DNA of 64,000 nt, taken from Actinacidiphila alni. GTDB taxonomy: Bacteria; Actinomycetota; Actinomycetes; Streptomycetales; Streptomycetaceae. The number at the start of each line of letters is the position of its first letter. Position 1 is the stretch's first letter. The notes below the pieces were generated by a model that saw only the letters and a program-made list of their open reading frames with translations, ran no database searches and had not been told where the DNA came from. This document shows, piece by piece, positions 59,456-64,000 of the stretch. Location: assembly GCF_900112845.1 (NCBI RefSeq), contig NZ_FONG01000023.1, forward strand, positions 62,001-126,000. Reading direction: 5' to 3'. The translations under genes and the position numbers were made by a program.

Positions 59456-60463
59456 TCAGCCCCAGCAGTTCGCCAGGCCGAACGCGGAGTCCTTGGCATC
59501 GATGCCGGTCTGCGGCTTGTCCGTGATGAGGTTGACGCCGGTGTCGGTGTAACCGCTGGTCTTCGTACCGGACTTGCCGTACGCGGCCACCGCCTTGACG
59601 CCGTCGGCCGCCATCTTCAGCGGGTACTGCTGGGCGGTTGCCGCGATCGTGCCGTCCTTGACCGCCTTCACACCGGTGCACCCGCCGTCGATCGCGACGA
59701 TCATCACGTCCTTCGCCCGGCCCTTGGCCTTGATCGCGGTGAACGCGCCCAGCGCCGCCGGCTCGTTGATCGCGTAGACGAGGTTGATGTCCGGCGCCTT
59801 CTGCAGGCAGTTCTCCATCGCGGTCTGGCCCTTGGCCTGGTCGCCGCCGGTGTCCTGGGAGCAGACGATCGACGGGTCGGAGTCGGTGATGCCGAAGCCC
59901 TTGACGAAGCCGTCGTGCCGCTGGACACCGACCGAGACGCCGGGCGCCAGGTCCATGGTGGCGATCTTCGCCTTCTTGCCGGCCATCGCGGCCTTGGCGT
60001 ACTGCCCGATGAGTTCGCCGGCCTTCTCGTTGTCGGTGGCGAACAGCGCGTCCACCGAACTCTGCGGCTCCGGCGGGGTGTCCAGCGCGATCACCAGAAC
60101 GCCCTTCGCCCGCGCCTTCGCTATCGCCGGCACGATCGCCTTGGAGTCGTTGGGCGTGATCAGCACGCCCTTCACCCCGGCGGCGACCATGTTCTCCAAC
60201 GCCGTGACCTGCGAGCCGTTGTCGCCGTCGAACTTGCCCGCCGCCGTCATCAGCGAGACGCCCTCGCTCTTGGCGGCCTGTTCCGCGCCCTGCTTCATCT
60301 TCACGAAGTACGGATTGGTGTCGGTCTTGGTGATCAGGCCGACCTTGACCTTTCCGCCGCCGGACCCGGACGAGGACGAGCCCGATCCGGAGCCGCACGC
60401 GGCCAGGGTCAGTGCACAACAGGCCAGGCCGGCGGCAACGACAGGACGGGATCTGCGGAACAT
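59456..60463 (-). CDS. sugar-binding lipoprotein of the CUT2 importer
   Basis: The 335-residue product has a lipoprotein signal with lipobox LAAC (Cys22), a Gly/Ser linker (GSGSSSSGSGGG) and a type I periplasmic-binding fold (VGLITKTDTNPYFVKMKQGAEQAA, GVKGVLITPNDSKAI, INLVYAINEPAALGAF). It is the ribose/fructose-binding group (Peripla_BP_4). Two late cysteines (CTG, NCWG) may form a disulfide. It starts 37 bp downstream of the operator pair at 60501-60530 on its strand. Confidence 0.93.
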   Translation of the reverse strand: MFRRSRPVVAAGLACCALTLAACGSGSGSSSSGSGGGKVKVGLITKTDTNPYFVKMKQGAEQAAKSEGVSLMTAAGKFDGDNGSQVTALENMVAAGVKGVLITPNDSKAIVPAIAKARAKGVLVIALDTPPEPQSSVDALFATDNEKAGELIGQYAKAAMAGKKAKIATMDLAPGVSVGVQRHDGFVKGFGITDSDPSIVCSQDTGGDQAKGQTAMENCLQKAPDINLVYAINEPAALGAFTAIKAKGRAKDVMIVAIDGGCTGVKAVKDGTIAATAQQYPLKMAADGVKAVAAYGKSGTKTSGYTDTGVNLITDKPQTGIDAKDSAFGLANCWG

Positions 60464-60500
60464 AGGGCGCTCCCTGAGCTACAGAAGGACGACGTCCAGG

Positions 60501-60514
60501 TGTCAACGATGACA
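60501..60514. promoter_or_regulatory. LacI operator 1
   Basis: TGTCAACGATGACA, palindrome with central CG, between the importer operon and the kinase gene. On the minus strand it contains TTGACA, fit for the -35 box of the importer promoter. Confidence 0.75.
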
Positions 60515-60516
60515 CC

Positions 60517-60530
60517 TGTCATCGTTGACA
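60517..60530. promoter_or_regulatory. LacI operator 2
   Basis: TGTCATCGTTGACA, 16 bp from operator 1 and its mirror image. It contains a rightward TTGACA, fit for the -35 box of the kinase promoter. Confidence 0.75.
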
Positions 60531-60658
60531 CCCGCTTCGCGGTCATGATGGAGTCCCGCTCCGGACGCGTCAATGCCCAACGCCGGTCACGAGTTCGTAA
60601 CGAGCGGGCAGTCCCGGCGCGCGCCGATCACGCCACAGCCGTCCGGAGGAGAGCCGTC

Positions 60659-61687
60659 ATGTCCGTATCGCCGCAGGTCACCGTCGTCGGAGAGTGCGTC
60701 GCCGACATCTTCGCCGCACCACCGGGAGTTGACCGGTCCGGGCTCGCGCTGCGGATGCAATCGGGCGGCGGTCCGGCGAACACGGCGGTCGGGCTCGCCC
60801 GGTTGGGGACGCCGACCCGGCTGCTGGCCCGGCTCTCCGGCGATCTCTTCGGCCGTACGATCCGGGCGCACCTGCTGGGTTCGGGCGTCGATCTGTCCGG
60901 CGCGGTGGCGGCCGGGGAACCCAGCACACTGGCCGTCGCCGACATCGGCCCGGACGGGCAGGCCGCCTACACCTTCCACGCCACGGCCACGGCGGACTGG
61001 CAGTGGACCGAGGCCGAGCTGGCCGCGGCGGGAACGGGCAGGTCGGCGTGTGTGCACGCCGGTTCGCTGGCACTGGCCCTCGCGCCGGGCGCATCCGCCG
61101 TGGAGGACTTCCTGGCCCGCGCCCGGGCGCACGCGACCGTCAGCATCGACCCCAACGTCCGTACGGCGCTGGTCGATACGGACGTCTACCGGCGGCGGCT
61201 GCCGCACTGGTGCGCCCTGGCGGACATCCTGCGGCTGAGCGAGGACGACCTGCGCACGCTCCGCCCCGGAGTCCCACCGGCCGCCGCCTGCGACGACTTC
61301 CACCGTGCGGGGGCACGCCTGGTGGTGGTCACCCGCGGCGCCGGCGGCGTCACGATCTCGCTGGACGGCCGCCGCGCCGACGTGCCGGGCGTCCCGGTCG
61401 AGGTGGTGGACACCGTCGGCGCCGGGGACTCCTTCACCGCGGGCCTGCTCCACCGGCTCGGCGCGCAGGGCCTGTTGGGCGGCCGGCTGGCCGCGGCGAC
61501 GCTCGACGCGGTGGCCGACGCCTGCCGGTACGCCGTCCGGGTGGCCGCGCTGACCTGCGCCGTTCCCGGTCCCAACCCGCCCTGGGCGCGGCAGGTCGAC
61601 GCGATGACGGACGGCGCGGCGGGCGACATGGCGGGCGAAGCGGCGGGTGATGCCGCAGGCGACGCGGCGCCGCCGGCCGTACGGTGA
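60659..61687 (+). CDS. PfkB-family sugar kinase (fructokinase-like)
   Basis: The 342-residue product is a ribokinase/PfkB kinase: VVGECVADIFA at the N-terminus, the substrate motif MQSGGGPANTAVGLARLG and the catalytic motif VDTVGAGDSFTAGLLH with the Asp base. It phosphorylates an imported sugar, most likely fructose given the GH32 and importer genes; PfkB members also use other sugars. GGAGGAGAG lies just before the ATG at 60659. The last 25 residues are a low-complexity Gly-Asp-Ala tail (GEAAGDAAGDAA). It is divergent from the importer operon. Confidence 0.9.
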   Translation: MSVSPQVTVVGECVADIFAAPPGVDRSGLALRMQSGGGPANTAVGLARLGTPTRLLARLSGDLFGRTIRAHLLGSGVDLSGAVAAGEPSTLAVADIGPDGQAAYTFHATATADWQWTEAELAAAGTGRSACVHAGSLALALAPGASAVEDFLARARAHATVSIDPNVRTALVDTDVYRRRLPHWCALADILRLSEDDLRTLRPGVPPAAACDDFHRAGARLVVVTRGAGGVTISLDGRRADVPGVPVEVVDTVGAGDSFTAGLLHRLGAQGLLGGRLAAATLDAVADACRYAVRVAALTCAVPGPNPPWARQVDAMTDGAAGDMAGEAAGDAAGDAAPPAVR

Positions 61688-61786
61688 TCCGGCCGTGCCC
61701 GTTCATCTGCCAATCGTGCCCGAAGTGTTGACGGGCGTGCCCGGTTCCCGCACAGTCTCACCTCGACCGGGTACCTGGACCACGCA

Positions 61787-61800
61787 TGTCATCGATGGCA
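61787..61800. promoter_or_regulatory. LacI operator 3
   Basis: TGTCATCGATGGCA, one mismatch from a palindrome, upstream of the GH32 gene and 16 bp from operator 4, the same spacing as operators 1 and 2. Confidence 0.7.
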
Positions 61801-61802
61801 TG

Positions 61803-61816
61803 TGTCAACGTTGACA
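61803..61816. promoter_or_regulatory. LacI operator 4
   Basis: TGTCAACGTTGACA, a perfect 14-bp palindrome, 44 bp before the GH32 start; it includes TTGACA for the GH32 promoter. Confidence 0.77.
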
Positions 61817-61859
61817 TTCCGGTCGTGACGCGTTGAGAGCCGATTCGGAGAGGTGTCGT

Positions 61860-64000
61860 ATGCGCCGAAAGAACCGTCCGGTCTGGATGCTCCTGGCCGC
61901 CCTCGCGGCAAGCCTGGCCGTCTTCCTGCCCAGCACACCGGCCGCCGCCGGAACCGTCTGGGACTACCCCGAATTCCCGTACGCGCCGACGACGTACAGC
62001 GAGCCGTACCGCGGGCAGTTCCACTTCAGTTCGCAGTCGGGATGGATGAACGACCCCAACGGGCTGGTGTACGCCAACGGGGAGTACCACTTCTTCTACC
62101 AGCACAATCCGCACGGCCTGGCCTGGGACACCATGCACTGGGGCCACGCCACCAGCCCCGATCTCGTGCACTGGACGCAGAAGCCGATCGCCATGGAGCC
62201 CGGCGTCCAGCCCGGCACCCTGTTCTCCGGCGGCGGTGTCGTCGACACCGCCAACTCCTCGGGACTGAAGACCGGTTCGCTCGACCCGATCGTCGTCTAC
62301 TCCAACACCGACGGGGTCAGCGTCTACTACAGCAATGACAACGGCCGGACCTTCCAGGCGTACGACAAGGGCCGCAAGGTCGTCACCGTCCCGTCCGGCG
62401 TCAGCAGCCGCGACCCCAAGGTGACCTGGGACGCCGCCCGGCACCGGTGGGTGATGGTGTTCTGGTCCGACGAGGGCGGCAACGGGGTGAGTATCTACAC
62501 CTCCACCAATCTGCTCGACTGGACCTTCGCCAGCCGCTACCGGGCCGACTGGCTCTTCGAGTGCCCCGACCTCTTCCCGCTGCCGCTGGACGGGCACACC
62601 AACCAGCAGCGATGGGTGCTGACGTCGGCCTCCAGCCAGTACGTCGTCGGTGGCTTCGACGGCACCACCTTCACCGCCGACGGGACCGGCCCGCAGAAGA
62701 TGGTCAACGGCGACTTCTACGCCGCGGAGACCTTCACCAACACGCCCGACGGCAAGACCGTGCAGATGGGATGGCAGAACGGCAACCAGGGCAGCACCTG
62801 GACCGGCGACGCCTCCTTCCCCGTCGACCTCGGGCTGGTCAGCACCCCCGACGGGCCCCGTATCACCAGGACGCCGGTCGCCGGCCTGTCCTCGCTCGCC
62901 TCCCAGACCCAGCACTGGGCCGGCCGGACCCTGACCCCGAACAGCAATCCGTTCTCCGGCATCAAGGCCGACATCTACGACATCACGGCGCAGTTCGACG
63001 TCTCGCACGCCACCGCCGGCAGCTTCGGCTTCGACCTGCACGCCCGCTCCGACGGCTCCGCCGACCGGACCGTGGTCTACGACACCGCCAAGCAGACGCT
63101 GGACGGCATTCCCCTCAAGCCGCGCGGCGGAAAGGTGACGATGCGACTGCTGGTGGACCGCGGCCAGTTGGAGATCTACGCCGACGGCGGCCTGTTCTCC
63201 GTCGCGGACAACGTCAACTTCGACTCCGCCGCCGACAGTCAGGGCATCCGGCTGTTCAGCAACGGCGGGAACGTCAAGCTGGACAGCGCCGACTTCACCC
63301 GGCTCAACACCAGTTGGGGCACCGGGCAGTCCACCCTCGACAGCGACCTCGCCGGACCCTGGCACGCGGCCGGCGGTGTGTGGAGCGACGTCGCCGGCGG
63401 CAAGCAGGGCTCGGCCGGCGGCAACGGCTTCTACCTCAGCGCCTCCAGCGGCGCCGACGCCGTCTACCAGGGCGACATCACGCTCAACACCGCCCAGGCG
63501 GCGGGCTTGACCTTCCACGCGGCGGCCGACGGCACCGGCTACACCGCCACCCTCGACAGCACCGGCGTGCTGAAACTGTGGCGTCCCGGTCAGGACATCG
63601 CCACCCACGCCCTGCCCATCGCCAAGAACCGTACATATCACGTCACGGTTCGCACCGACGGCCCGCGCATCCGCGTCTACCTCGACAACGGCGCCGACCC
63701 GCTCATCGACGCCACCGACAGCACGTACGCCTCCGGCCGCTTCGGCGCCAATGTCTTCAACGGCCAGGCCACCGTGCAGAATCTGAACACCGGCGACGGC
63801 GGCCTGCACGCCTTCACCGCGGGCTCCTGGGCACCGCACGGCGGCACCTGGACGGTCACCCCCGCCGGTCTGCACGGCAGTTCGTCCGGTGACGGCTTCT
63901 ACGTCAGCGACCGCTCCGGCACCGACTTCACCTATCAGGGCGACCTGTCGGTGACCAACGGCACCGCCACCGGCCTCACCTTCCGCGCCGGCACCGACGG
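61860..64000 (+). CDS. secreted GH32 fructan hydrolase, 3' end outside window
   Basis: The visible 713 residues encode a secreted exo-inulinase/levanase of family GH32. A Sec signal ends at about AAAG (residue 31). The five-blade propeller carries nucleophile Asp65 in WMNDPNG, Asp185 in RDPK and acid/base Glu234 in ECPDL. A GH32 C-terminal beta-sandwich covers about 370-480. Two similar modules follow from about residue 490 (start GPWHAAGGVW, then GSWAPHGGTW near 655), each with GNGFYLS / GDGFYVS and YQGD-like text, resembling CBM66-type fructan-binding domains. The second one runs off the window. Operators 3 and 4 lie upstream. Confidence 0.93.
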   Translation, partial: MRRKNRPVWMLLAALAASLAVFLPSTPAAAGTVWDYPEFPYAPTTYSEPYRGQFHFSSQSGWMNDPNGLVYANGEYHFFYQHNPHGLAWDTMHWGHATSPDLVHWTQKPIAMEPGVQPGTLFSGGGVVDTANSSGLKTGSLDPIVVYSNTDGVSVYYSNDNGRTFQAYDKGRKVVTVPSGVSSRDPKVTWDAARHRWVMVFWSDEGGNGVSIYTSTNLLDWTFASRYRADWLFECPDLFPLPLDGHTNQQRWVLTSASSQYVVGGFDGTTFTADGTGPQKMVNGDFYAAETFTNTPDGKTVQMGWQNGNQGSTWTGDASFPVDLGLVSTPDGPRITRTPVAGLSSLASQTQHWAGRTLTPNSNPFSGIKADIYDITAQFDVSHATAGSFGFDLHARSDGSADRTVVYDTAKQTLDGIPLKPRGGKVTMRLLVDRGQLEIYADGGLFSVADNVNFDSAADSQGIRLFSNGGNVKLDSADFTRLNTSWGTGQSTLDSDLAGPWHAAGGVWSDVAGGKQGSAGGNGFYLSASSGADAVYQGDITLNTAQAAGLTFHAAADGTGYTATLDSTGVLKLWRPGQDIATHALPIAKNRTYHVTVRTDGPRIRVYLDNGADPLIDATDSTYASGRFGANVFNGQATVQNLNTGDGGLHAFTAGSWAPHGGTWTVTPAGLHGSSSGDGFYVSDRSGTDFTYQGDLSVTNGTATGLTFRAGTD

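Overview
The window is about 72% GC by eye, has strong G/C bias at third codon positions, few TTG/ATA codons and many GTG starts. It also carries families typical of streptomycetes and close relatives: XRE-DUF5753 plus DUF397, a DUF574 methyltransferase, Ku with a lone LigD polymerase domain, an OtrA-type protein and several lanthipeptide synthetases. It reads as chromosomal DNA of Streptomyces or a near genus such as Kitasatospora or Actinacidiphila. I saw no rRNA, tRNA, CRISPR array or transposase.

Positions 1-15200 hold mostly housekeeping and accessory genes: a DHA2 drug exporter (cut by the window edge), the Ku/LigD-Pol end-joining pair, a DUF1269 protein, a DinB-fold protein, a DUF2993 protein, an Rrf2 regulator facing a broken SDR gene, an OtrA-like ribosomal protection GTPase, a DUF397/XRE pair with a tiny hydrophobic ORF upstream, a DUF574 methyltransferase, an HxlR regulator and thioesterase pair, DUF779, a His-rich CDF metal exporter and an MFS exporter. 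Positions 15200-20400 hold a degenerate integrase-like gene behind an inverted repeat, then a secreted polysaccharide lyase (PL8) and a CBM35-GH105 hydrolase that probably act in sequence on a uronic-acid polysaccharide.

Positions 20400-50400 are the core of interest: four lanthipeptide subsystems side by side. (A) A LanM lacking the cyclisation histidine sits next to a mersacidin-type precursor with no cysteine, with three LuxR-type regulators around it. (B) A zinc-site-bearing LanKC-type enzyme (class IV, LanL) is followed by three tiny translationally spaced genes, at least two of them Cys-rich precursors, a strong hairpin and a heterodimeric ABC exporter. (C) A complete LanM has a lichenicidin-like precursor with a GG leader. 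(D) A C39-peptidase ABC exporter is followed by a LanKC whose kinase and lyase centres look dead, a labionin-type class III precursor, a hairpin and an intact LanKC. Subsystems C and D diverge from one intergenic region, and the C39 exporter of D probably also cuts the GG leader of C.

Positions 50400-56400 hold regulator/target pairs with readable operators: an ArsR-like regulator with an MFS exporter, an MmyB-type XRE with an NQO1-like oxidoreductase, and a MarR with a quinone oxidoreductase. Positions 56400-64000 form a fructan module: secreted GH32, CUT2 sugar importer, PfkB kinase and a LacI regulator. Four 14-bp operators link the importer, kinase and GH32 promoters into one regulon.
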